Source of the DNA: Poteriospumella lacustris
Taxonomy: Eukaryota > Sar > Chrysophyceae > Chromulinales > Dinobryaceae
Assembly (NCBI GenBank): GCA_008000375.1
Contig: SMOI01000142.1
Location: 15,594-57,478 of the forward strand
Direction of reading: 5' to 3'
Length of the DNA stretch: 41,885 nucleotides
Below the pieces are notes generated by a model. That model worked only from the letters and a program-made list of their open reading frames with translations. It did no database searches and was not told the DNA's origin. Below are positions 33,709 to 41,885 of the stretch, piece by piece. A program made the position numbers and the translations under genes. Positions within the stretch are counted from its first letter, which is position 1; each line of letters begins with the position of its first letter.

Positions 33709-35496
33709 ATGAGTGGAGTGATCCGAGTGACCGTCGTTGGTGGTGGCTTGGCAGGAAAAGCCTTCACGAACAGGCTCATCAATCGCATACAACAATCACC
33801 GCTGACAGCAACTTCGCTTGAGATCCATCTTTTGCAAGGTCGCAGTTCCCAAGGACCCGAGAGCGCATCCGAGCATCACCTGTACACTGGACTATGGACA
33901 AAAGGCGCACAGATATTTCAACAGATTGTTCAACCGGACATGTCTCCCGATGCATTTCTTTCCTCACATGCATTCTCCGTAGGGGAATCAGGATATCGAG
34001 CTGCGGATGGTCAATGGATCATGAAGCCTTATCACGGAATGGCACCGTATCCGAGTACGTACTTCAACATCACTTCAGCACTATTACCTCTCCACTAAGC
34101 CTCTTTCACCTCTGACTATAGGTCAACCATCGCTAACATTCTTGCGAAACGACGATCTAAATGCCCTGTTGGATGCGGCGTTGGAACGTCAGCTATCGGT
34201 GACCCCATCAACACCCCCGTCAATATCGTTCACGCATCATCATGACACGGTGATGAATCAAATTGAATGGGACCAAGGACAAGCGCTGACTATACGCGAC
34301 AAACAAGGTCGACGCTTTCCCACCGATATTCTCATTGCGGCCGATGGACTGCACTCGCGCGTACGACAACAGCTCCTGCCGCAGCTGTTGACGTCCGCCA
34401 GCGACAACAACAGTGATGAGAGAAACAGGTATCGATCAGTAGAATACCGTGGATATCGGGTTTATCGGGGGGTCTTAGATCGTCGTAACGGACCTGTACA
34501 AGCTCAACTGATCGATAGCTTGCAACGCCAAGCGTTTCAAACCTGGGCACCGAACCGTCGCTTCGCCGTTGTGCCCACGGCCGATGGTATCGCTTGGTTC
34601 GCAGCGGTAGCCCAATCACCATGGGATACGTCGCATGCGGGTTCCACTCGCTCTGTACAAGACGACCCAGCGGCCCACGCGTTGCTTGTGGATCAGTTCT
34701 GCCACCCGGACGCCACCGCCACGGCGCTACACGATCCGATCGCACAGATAATTCAGGCCACCGATCCGCATCTCATTCGCTACAATGACGCCTACGCCTC
34801 GCCGGAGGTCCACAAGACACTGTTGGGTGTCCATACGCTGCCTCGTTCCTCATCGAGCGTCACTGACGGCTCGACGGTGTCGTCCCCACAGCAAACGGCA
34901 GCACCGCAACGACAACGACAACAGCTGCAGCCGGTAGTTTGCGCTTTCTTGGGCGATGCTGCGCATACGGTAGGTTTTTTTTCTGTCTGCGTAGTTCGTG
35001 TTGCGGGTCTTCCTGACTGTCGTTCCTCCTGCGCAGTTGGATCCGATCCTCGCACAGGGCGCCGGCATTGCGCTGGAGGATGCGGATCACGTCGCACAGG
35101 TCATTGCGCATCACGTTGCGCAGCACGATCAAGAGCGTTCGCGAGGATCACTGACGTCGGCGCCACCTACGCTGCGTGACGTATCCGAAGAACTGGCGGC
35201 ACAGCGGTACGCCCCCTCCCCCTGCCATGACTGTCCGTCCTCCCCCCCCCCCGCGACTGACCGCCTCTGTTGCTGACAGACAACGACGACTGCTGCGCCT
35301 GCACACACTCAGCCAGCTCGCTCAGTACCTTGGCCAGCACCCGTCCCCTGCCTTCCACACCGTGCGCAATGGCGCTCTGCTGACCCTGCAACGAGTCTTG
35401 CCCACGTCGGTGGCGGCGGGGATCGTGGGTCGTAGCTTCGACGCGATGATTCGTATCGCCGATCGCGCAGAGACGTTCTCGATCGCGCGCAAGTGA
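33709..35496 (+). CDS. FAD-dependent monooxygenase (PF01494-type)
   Basis: Four exons, 33709-34054, 34122-34969, 35037-35206 and 35280-35496, with introns of 67, 67 and 73 nt; product 526 residues. The N-terminus RVTVVGGGLAGKAF carries the dinucleotide-binding GxGxxG (Gly11, Gly13, Gly16). The middle has DILIAADGLHSRVRQQ, the DG motif that contacts FAD and NAD(P)H. The third block GDAAHTLDPILAQGAGIALEDA is rebuilt exactly at an exon junction and binds the FAD ribityl chain. The C-terminal part is helical (RRLLRLHTLSQLAQYLG). Such enzymes hydroxylate aromatic or related small molecules (UbiH/Coq6, salicylate hydroxylase, kynurenine monooxygenase relatives). I cannot assign the substrate. No clear mitochondrial signal is seen. 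The last intron carries a C11 run as its pyrimidine tract. Confidence 0.88.
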
Positions 35497-36005
35497 ACCA
35501 ACCCAATGCAGCGCTTGGATCTTCTCCTTCGATAGACCTGTAGTACTGGCCGAGATAGGGTAGACGTGCTCCTCTGTACAGCGGCGCTAAGACGATGAAC
35601 ACGCATCGGTTGCTTCACGAGATTCGACAGGACTTTAGCTTACAAAACACACAAAATACGCACAACTGCAAGGGGAGTGGAGGGCGCGGGGGGAGGGGCG
35701 ACGTGAGAGACGCGCCGCGTGAACAACGAATGATGCAATGGGGAAAATTGACAGAGAAATGGGGCAACCACCCGTCGGCAACAACTGACGGGACGGCTGG
35801 ACGGTTGGCGGGCTAAAAAAATGAATGTTCGAGTGAATGAATGAACGATGGCGGTGGGCAGGTGGGGCGGTGCAGGAGAGAGACGTCGACCAGACGCCGC
35901 AACAGCAACGGATACGGCGTCTGGCTCGCACGTGGCACTGTACACGAACTGCACACGAACTGCACATGAACTGTACATGAACTGTGCACGAACTGCGCGT
36001 GCCGA
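35497..36005. other. Convergent 3' gap with tandem repeat
   Basis: 509 nt between the stops of the FAD monooxygenase (plus) and the MFS transporter (minus). It has G-rich purine stretches at about 35670-35705 and the 11-nt tandem repeat at 35941-35995. No coding frame is credible. Confidence 0.5.
35941..35995. repeat. 11-nt tandem repeat, five copies (yacaygaactg)
   Basis: Five head-to-tail units begin at 35941, 35952, 35963, 35974 and 35985: tacacgaactg, cacacgaactg, cacatgaactg, tacatgaactg, tgcacgaactg. The gaactg core is identical in all. The array starts 10 nt beyond the transporter stop codon, so on the minus strand it is the first part of that gene's 3' untranslated region. Confidence 0.88.
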
Positions 36006-37814
36006 TCAGTCATTGAGGATCATCGGATTCGCGATCAACTGCTCTCCCCGCCCACTCAACTCGGCCGATCGGAAGCCATCTTCCGCGCGCATCGACGTTT
36101 GTTTCCGTCGTCGGTTTCGTTCACTGCCCGAGAACGTTCGTCCGAGCACCATTTCGTAGCGACGCTCCAAGTCGTCGAGAATGACCTCGGGAATGATGTC
36201 CTTCGTCTCCGTCAGGAACAGGTAGATGTACACGCCGTTGACGAGGTTGATCAACAGAAACACGCCAAAACTGCCCGTACTCGTGATGCCCTTGTTCATC
36301 GGCACAAAGACAAGCCCCGTGACCAGCTGCGAGAGATTACTCGCGACCAACGACACCGACATGATCCGACCGCGAATCGCCGTCGGCACCATCTCCGACG
36401 ACAAAATCCACGGAATCGGACCGTAGCCAAAGCCAAAACCAATATAAATCAACGAACAACCGATAATAAACAACGTAGAACTCTTCAGGTTGCCTCCGGC
36501 GGTGGCGGCACTCGACAGCGTCAAAAACGCCAGCCCGAAACAGACGATGCCAATGCCAAACAACAAAAACCGACGTCGCCCCTGATGCTCAATGTAGCAC
36601 ACCGCCACCGCCGTGAAGAACAACTTCACCACGCCCAGGGCAATGTTCAAAATCAGAGACATCTCAGTGCTGGCGCCGCTTTGTTCAAAGATATACGGCG
36701 CGTAGTTGCGGATGACCGTGGCGCTTTGCGAGAGCAGCTGAATGATAATAATCATGACGATGGGGTAGCGGAAGACCTGGAAGATGGCTTTCTCTTCCGC
36801 CGTCAAACCAAAAAAGGTGGTAGCAGTAGTAGTAGACGTAGATTTGGCTGGTGCAGGAGCAGCGGAATGGGCGGCGACGTAACTGGTGAGTTCGGTGTTG
36901 CTGTCACATTTGCGTAGCCCGATGGCGTCGAGAGACATTGCGGATTGGTGATGCGGCTGCGATTGGCGGATGAAATTCAATACATCCGGAGGACAATCTT
37001 GCAGTATCGTTGAGGCGGTCGCCTGGCTCATCGTCGATGACGATCGACCGTTGTGTAGCTGGTGATGCTCGTCCACGTCGGCCACTTTAGGTCCTCCCAA
37101 TCCTCCTCCTCCTGACTCTTGCGAATGACCTTGCTCAAGGACATTTCCTGCATCAATCCACCGCTGTAACCGATCTTCGCCATAAATTTCCAGCATGGCG
37201 GAGTGTGCCTTGCCCAACAGACCCTTGGACAAGTACCACTTCGGTGATTCCGGCAGCAACAGCATCGCGAACGATTGAGCCACCGCCAGAATCGACGGGA
37301 AAATAAACGCCACTCTCCATCCGCTGCGAAAGGTGGAAAAGGCCAAATCCAAACAGAACGACATCAGAACACCAACGGCCACCAAGATCTCGTATTGTCC
37401 CGACAGGAAGCCGCGGTATTCAGCCGGTGAGACTTCTACCAAATAAGGAACATCCGCGAGCCCTGACAAGGCTGATGCAACACCCACAAGGAACCGACCA
37501 ATACAAAGAGTTGGTAAATCATTTGCTAGACCTGTCAGTAGGGCACCCAGGACAAAGATCGCGTTTTGAATTTGGATGGTTTTCCATCGCCCCAACATAT
37601 CACACAAGGGGCCTCCAAATATGCAGCCCACGATTGATCCTGCATTCAAAATAGATACTACAAGACCTTGCTCATACCCACTTAAACCAAAGTGATCCGT
37701 CAAGGCACCCAAGGTACCTGAAATAACACCGATATCATATCCAAAGATCAATCCACCACTGCCGACGATCACTGCCGCTTTGAATAGAAACGAGCGCTCC
37801 TGATCCGACGACAT
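36006..37814 (-). CDS. Sugar-porter family MFS transporter
   Basis: Intron-free gene of 602 residues, ATG at 37814 (the frame is open four codons further to a GTG). Twelve membrane spans can be drawn in two sets of six. Sugar-porter marks are visible: GLIFGYDIGVISG in span 1, DMLGRWKT in loop 2-3, PESPKWYLSKG after span 6, NYAPYIFEQSG in span 7, EHQGRRRFLLFG in loop 8-9, GYGPIPWILSSEMVPTAIRGR in span 10 and FLTETKD at the end of span 12. The family carries hexoses, inositol or similar polyols, usually with protons, across the plasma membrane or a vacuole. The loop between spans 6 and 7 is unusually long (about 130 residues, Gly/Ser/His-rich), a likely site for regulation. The substrate cannot be read from sequence. 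Confidence 0.9.
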   Translation of the reverse strand: MSSDQERSFLFKAAVIVGSGGLIFGYDIGVISGTLGALTDHFGLSGYEQGLVVSILNAGSIVGCIFGGPLCDMLGRWKTIQIQNAIFVLGALLTGLANDLPTLCIGRFLVGVASALSGLADVPYLVEVSPAEYRGFLSGQYEILVAVGVLMSFCLDLAFSTFRSGWRVAFIFPSILAVAQSFAMLLLPESPKWYLSKGLLGKAHSAMLEIYGEDRLQRWIDAGNVLEQGHSQESGGGGLGGPKVADVDEHHQLHNGRSSSTMSQATASTILQDCPPDVLNFIRQSQPHHQSAMSLDAIGLRKCDSNTELTSYVAAHSAAPAPAKSTSTTTATTFFGLTAEEKAIFQVFRYPIVMIIIIQLLSQSATVIRNYAPYIFEQSGASTEMSLILNIALGVVKLFFTAVAVCYIEHQGRRRFLLFGIGIVCFGLAFLTLSSAATAGGNLKSSTLFIIGCSLIYIGFGFGYGPIPWILSSEMVPTAIRGRIMSVSLVASNLSQLVTGLVFVPMNKGITSTGSFGVFLLINLVNGVYIYLFLTETKDIIPEVILDDLERRYEMVLGRTFSGSERNRRRKQTSMRAEDGFRSAELSGRGEQLIANPMILND

Positions 37815-38305
37815 GGTTTCTCCCACACACTATCTTGTGGAGGACCTTGTCAACCATACACGATCGATCCACTTCCATGCATTTCATTGGATCAATCAAT
37901 CAAGCGATCGATCTTTCAGGTTCATTGATCCAGCTGCCCCGCTCTGAGCCGCTTCCTTGACCTTTCTGACAGTTTCGTCAATGACAAACATAAAATCTAC
38001 GCTACTTTTATGTACCTCTTCTGTGGGACCAGAAGTGAATTGTACATATTTAGTGACAAACAAGGCATCACATACATATGCTTTGGAAACGTATTTGGGC
38101 GACCATGGTCGTGTCGCTGTTGCGCTCGCTGCTGTTGGTGGTCTCTGCAGCTCGTGTCTGGCAGCGTTCCCTCTCTTTCTTCTTCGTTCTCGATTTGATC
38201 CTGGCCGCATTTGTCATTTCTGGAAGATAGGTGTTGTTGTCTTCAGCGGGGTTTTCAAGAAGAACAAGGATCAGTTGTTTTTAAATTAGTCCAAAAGAAA
38301 CAAAA
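37815..38305. promoter_or_regulatory. Divergent upstream region of the MFS transporter and bL9m
   Basis: 491 nt between two genes pointing away from each other. It contains a 104-codon open frame on the minus strand (38210-37896) and an overlapping 110-codon frame on the plus strand. Neither is recognisable, so I treat the region as regulatory. Confidence 0.4.
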
Positions 38306-38640
38306 ATGTTCACGAGACTGTCGTTGCAATCGACCTCTGTTGTTCGTTCTGCCATTGGTTCGGTACGACATGGTTCATCAATATCCGTCATTTTGTTGGA
38401 AAAGGTCGGAACTGTGGGCCAAGCAGGCAGTGTGGTCAGTGTCAAGAGAGGCTATGCAAGAAACTTCTTGATTCCTCGCAAGATGGCTGGTAAGTTCAGT
38501 GCATTGCTTCTATCCGCTGACCTCATTTACCCCCACTGACTCCCTTTCTTGGTCCTCTTGTAGCCTATGCCACATTTGAGAACAGAGCAAAGCACGCGGC
38601 CTTGATCGAAACTGCCAAGACTGCGCAGAAGTCTGATTAA
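38306..38640 (+). CDS. Mitochondrial large-subunit ribosomal protein bL9m (short form)
   Basis: Two exons, 38306-38489 and 38564-38640, with a 74-nt intron (gtaagt...tgtag); product 86 residues. Residues 1-25 are Ser/Arg/Val-rich without acids ([21 protein letters not shown]), as expected for a mitochondrial targeting peptide. Residues 26-70 are the N-terminal domain of ribosomal protein L9: [42 protein letters not shown], where GYARNFLIP is the family signature that binds 23S-type rRNA. The last helix is short and the bacterial C-terminal domain is absent, as in many mitochondrial versions. It would sit at the base of the L1 stalk of the mitoribosome. Confidence 0.9.
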
Positions 38641-38863
38641 AGCCGCCTACTACCTCATGTGTACATTATTCCTCGTCCGCTCGCCTATAGAGGTGGACAA
38701 CTTTGTAATATAACTGGATAGATGGATTGTCTTCGACTGTGTCTGCCTCTTTTCGATGGCCCTGTTCAAATCATTTTCAGACAAAGACTCGCCCCATTCA
38801 TCCTCACACGTCGTCGGGTGCCCATTCATACTCACGAATTCATGTTCTTTACAGATCGATAAT

Positions 38864-40775
38864 TTACACATCATCCTCCTCCTCCTCAGCCCCAGTGGGC
38901 GCATTGGTGGCAAGATCAAACACCGCGGTCACAGCGGCGGCTTCCTCTTGCGACAAAATACGGAATTCTTCCATGTGACGAGCATTCTTCTGTTGCTTCT
39001 CGTCCTCGTGGACCTCGTCTTCGTCGTTCAGGTCCATTTCCTCCAACAACTCCTCCAAACGGATCTCTTCCGCATCGTAGTCTCTCTCCTCTGCATCTTC
39101 GGTATCCATGTCGGCTGCGGAGGTCTTTTTGGCTGCAAAGGATACCTTGTTGCCCTTGTGATCAGTTCTGCGGTAGATGTTCATCTGTTGACGGAACTCT
39201 CTGTCCGCCTCCACTTGTTGCATGAAGTCCTCCATATCGGCATCGTAATCATCCTTGCTGTATTTGCCCTCTCGTTCCTCGCCTTTCTCTGTCTCCAATT
39301 TCTTAAGTCTCCAAGAACGTTCACCTTTACGTTCGTAGCACTTGCGCACGAGAATGACGTCGGGGATGGACATCTTCGACATGGAGCTCTCGTCCTCTTC
39401 GTCGATGTTGAAGTTCGTGTTCGTCAAATCATAACCCAAGACCGTATCACCCGTTTGCAACAATCCACCCAAATGCGTAATGCATGTGAATTGGACATCG
39501 TTGACACCAAAGTCACGTTCGCGCACCACGACGCATTCCGCCAACGCGGCAACGGCACGCGTCTTCTCCACGTGCTCTTCGGTGCGTCCTTTTCCCTTGT
39601 TGCTCTTCAACACCAATCGCTTCATGCGCGCGGAAGGCTTTTGTTCTACCAATATGGCCTCCACCGACAACACGATGTAACGGATCATTTGCCGACTGGA
39701 CATCAGCGGGCTGAAGCTATGTCGCCAGTACTTGTCCGAGTTGATATCCGTTCGCTGTACAGAAACACACCACAAGTTAGCGAATAATACATATATATAC
39801 ACACACATTGATAGGGTGGTCAAGCATACCTCTGCAGACAAAGGGTCGACCATGCAGATGTGGTTCGAGACTTTCTTCACCAGGACCAATGGGCTGATGT
39901 TGCTTTGCTTCGATGCCAACTCTCGAGGCAAAACCACCAAATCGTCTTTACAAATGGGTGCAATCTCGACCAAATGACTGTGTTTAAAATCAGCTGTGTT
40001 GTTGGTAGTATCTGCAGAAATCAATTTGCGCGAGTATTTGGTCTTGATCGGGACCACGTCACCCAAGAACGCTATGAACTTGACACCCTGTTGACGGTCT
40101 TTGAAGTAGAAATCCATACCATCACGGAACGTCACGATTTTAATACAATCCGCATGTGCTTCATGCTTCAAAATTAACTGTTCCAGGTAGTAAAAAGTTC
40201 TTTTGTGAGAAACACGTTGACGAACTTGAACGATCGCTTTCCATGCACCAGTCGCGTAAGAAGCTTCGCAATGCTTGCACTGTTGGTTTCTGATCACAAA
40301 TTCAACAACGGAGGCCTGTTGAACAACGGCACCATTCATGATTTCTCTTTGAACCGTCAGCTTGATTTTCAAGCGCATGGAGTGAGGCTCTGTCCAGACC
40401 CAAACCGCGTCCACCACTTTGACACGACTCAGACCAGCGATTTTTCGCAAACACATGATCATCAACTCCTTCGATTCAAGTTCGACTTGTTGCCACGGAG
40501 GACCAAGAAATCTATTATATTGAGGAAAGAGTGTGATGAATAAAGCGAACATACTCATGTCGAAGGTATTCGAAAACACCGTACCTATTACATGACCGGC
40601 ACGAGTGAATCGTGTTTTTCTTGTTGATGTCGTCGGTGATGTCCACATTCTCGTGCAAACATTGAACACACATGTTGGTGGGGTTTTGTTGGATAGGCAA
40701 ACCGCACATGCAACACAAGATAGTTGCAGCGGTGAGCTGTGATCCCACAATCGACATTTGCACGGTCGATGCCAT
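38864..40775 (-). CDS. NMD3: 60S ribosomal export protein NMD3
   Basis: Three exons, 40775-40585, 40511-39830 and 39754-38864, with introns of 73 and 75 nt; product 587 residues. The N-terminal zinc domain shows paired Cys motifs (CCMCGLP, MCVQCL, SCRSCN), with the first junction giving SCNRFLGPPW as in the family. Next come VDAVWVWTEPHSMRLKIKLTVQ, MNGAVVQQ, WKAIVQVRQRVSHKRTFYYLEQLILKH, VEIAPICKDDLVVLP and the C-terminal TCITHLGGLLQTGDTVLGYDL, IPDVILVRKCYER. The acidic tail contains a leucine-rich stretch (RLEELLEEMDL) that fits a CRM1-type nuclear export signal. NMD3 is the adaptor that takes the nascent 60S subunit out of the nucleus. The second intron length is a multiple of three and free of stops, so it reads through as coding if missed. 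Confidence 0.95.
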
Positions 40776-41268
40776 TTCTCTGCAAACACGACGAAACAAA
40801 CAAAAAACTGTGTCGCTATGCAAAAATGTGTACCCTTGATAGAATACCAGAGAGAACTGATTGATTGACCTCCTTGAAGCGGGCGTACCGGATAGAATAC
40901 ACCATCAATACAAACGATTCATAAGACTTGTAGTGCCACTTGGGTGGGCTTTGGTTGGTTTGGAGGAGGGAAGTTCAAAACGCGTTTCTTGTGGGAAATG
41001 CTGTGTGCAGCAAAGCGTTTTGTTGGCGATCGGACTTTTTGACCGTTGTCGCGGGCAGTTCGCACTATCAACAATCAATCAAGCTTTTCAAGGATTCTTT
41101 CCATATCAAATGCATACTTGCAGGGATACCCTACCATACCTTTGAAAAGGGTTTGCCAAGTCTTATCGGGTGACTTTGCGTGGAAAATTTTGAAATCTCT
41201 TTTCTGTGTCCAAAGCCTCGCTTTTGTCGGACGAGAAGAAATTTCTGTTGGTGTGCACAGGTTCATTG
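40776..41268. promoter_or_regulatory. Divergent upstream region of NMD3 and the kinase-like gene
   Basis: 493 nt between two genes pointing away from each other. The frames that cross it on the plus strand are short and unlike known proteins. No element can be named. Confidence 0.4.
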
Positions 41269-41885
41269 ATGTCTGTTGGGAATAAACTCTCTTTTGGCGA
41301 GATTTTAAGACATTTCTTCCTTTACTTGATCCCAAGTTTGGTGGAATCTTCGTATCGACGCGTGGTTTTGACCTATCGTTCCACTTCTGTTGCTGTTATC
41401 GCCAACTCAAACATGTTGTTCTCGTTGTTGAGCGGATGGAACAATCCTCCTCCTAAAGCGATTGATGATTCCGACAATCAATCCGAAAATATGAACCCAA
41501 ATACTTTCCAGAAGTCACGACCGTCAGTGGAGAAGCCTCTTCTGAAGCCAGGTGTGCACCCAATCGTGTCGGAGCAGCTGAAACTGAGCGTTGACTTGTT
41601 TCGAGGGCGATTGAAACACAGAGACGCCGCTATTTTGATAATGAGATTTCTTATAAAGTCTGACGTCCGACTGTCGGAGCCAAGTTCGTCATTTTCGTGT
41701 CAAGACTACTTGCAGTTCCTCGACAAATTGGAGCTCTTGGACCTGAATACCGCCAGCTTCGGGGCCAAGCATGTACTCAGTGTTGAAGGTCTCGAATTCA
41801 GTGGAAAATCTACTCTTATCAATAATATTTACAAACGAGTCTCGAAGGTGAAAGTGATCAATCGGCAAGAGCTTCCCGATGTGAT
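41269..41885 (+). CDS. Thymidylate-kinase-like P-loop protein, 3' end outside the window
   Basis: The frame has its last stop near 41189, a first ATG at 41269, a second at 41413, and is still open at the window end (about 205 residues from the first ATG). The key motif is SVEGLEFSGKSTLI, with the P-loop GLEFSGKST at about residues 174-182. EGLxxxGKST is the form seen in dTMP kinases and in the mitochondrial UMP/CMP kinase 2 (CMPK2), which also carries a long N-terminal extension before the P-loop, as here. The first 48 residues from 41269 contain basic and hydrophobic stretches that could be a mitochondrial targeting signal; if 41413 is the start this is lost. The catalytic and LID parts lie beyond the window, so the exact nucleotide substrate cannot be set. 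Confidence 0.6.
   Translation, partial: MSVGNKLSFGEILRHFFLYLIPSLVESSYRRVVLTYRSTSVAVIANSNMLFSLLSGWNNPPPKAIDDSDNQSENMNPNTFQKSRPSVEKPLLKPGVHPIVSEQLKLSVDLFRGRLKHRDAAILIMRFLIKSDVRLSEPSSSFSCQDYLQFLDKLELLDLNTASFGAKHVLSVEGLEFSGKSTLINNIYKRVSKVKVINRQELPDV

Noticed and set aside
37896-38210. 104-codon minus-strand frame in the gap between the transporter and bL9m
   Set aside because: It starts with ATG but resembles nothing known, overlaps an equally long plus-strand frame and sits in a divergent promoter gap. Not enough support.

Overview
This is eukaryotic nuclear DNA from a gene-dense genome. Eleven of the genes read here carry short GT-AG introns, nearly all 58-90 nt (one of 213 nt), and there is no operon-like layout. 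The presence of PACRG, an axonemal inner-junction protein, implies an organism that builds a flagellum or cilium, or descends from one. The ARF sequence (the stretch from the switch regions to the C-terminus) reads to me more like stramenopile/alveolate ARF than like fungal or animal ARF. A plant/algal/bacterial-style glycosyltransferase and a fused bacterial-type ABC transporter fit the same broad placement. The species cannot be named from this window and the placement is inference.

Layout. 1-554: 3' end of importin alpha (+). 881-2707: polyQ protein with pipsqueak/CENP-B-type helix-turn-helix domains (-). 3178-4232: PACRG (+, 3 exons). 4981-5613: small TAZ zinc-finger protein (+). 5614-8149: long gene-free, pyrimidine-rich block. 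8150-9278: TruA/PUSL1-type pseudouridine synthase (-, 2 exons). 9628-11142: membrane protein, possibly PIG-S-like (+). 11661-13035: GT4 glycosyltransferase, SQD2-like (-, 2 exons). 13657-14415: unknown nuclear-type protein (-, 2 exons). 14887-16323: AP-1 mu (+, 3 exons). 16896-17657: ARF GTPase (-). 18285-19937: membrane CN-hydrolase, Lnt-like (+). 21424-23011: CDC20 (-, 2 exons). 24601-30130: giant 1,823-residue unknown protein (-, 2 exons). 30726-32941: single-chain UPF0014/FetB permease plus ABC ATPase (-, 3 exons). 33709-35496: FAD monooxygenase (+, 4 exons). 36006-37814: sugar-porter MFS transporter (-). 38306-38640: mitochondrial ribosomal protein bL9m (+, 2 exons). 38864-40775: NMD3 (-, 3 exons). 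41269-41885: start of a thymidylate-kinase-like protein (+, runs off the end).

Neighbouring genes mostly alternate in strand, so most gaps are either shared divergent upstream regions or convergent 3' regions. The products are general cell functions: nuclear import, ribosome export, vesicle traffic (AP-1 mu and ARF lie next to each other and act together on trans-Golgi coats), cell-cycle control, RNA modification, mitochondrial translation and transport. I saw no operon, CRISPR, phage, transposon with a catalytic domain, tRNA or rRNA.

Several gene models here differ from simple open frames because introns were placed by eye from splice signals and family similarity. The most unusual points are the single-polypeptide FetB-FetA-like transporter, the giant protein with a prion-like tail, two short tandem-repeat clusters at gene edges, and an intron-like 34-nt stretch across the ARF stop codon whose removal would leave the protein unchanged.
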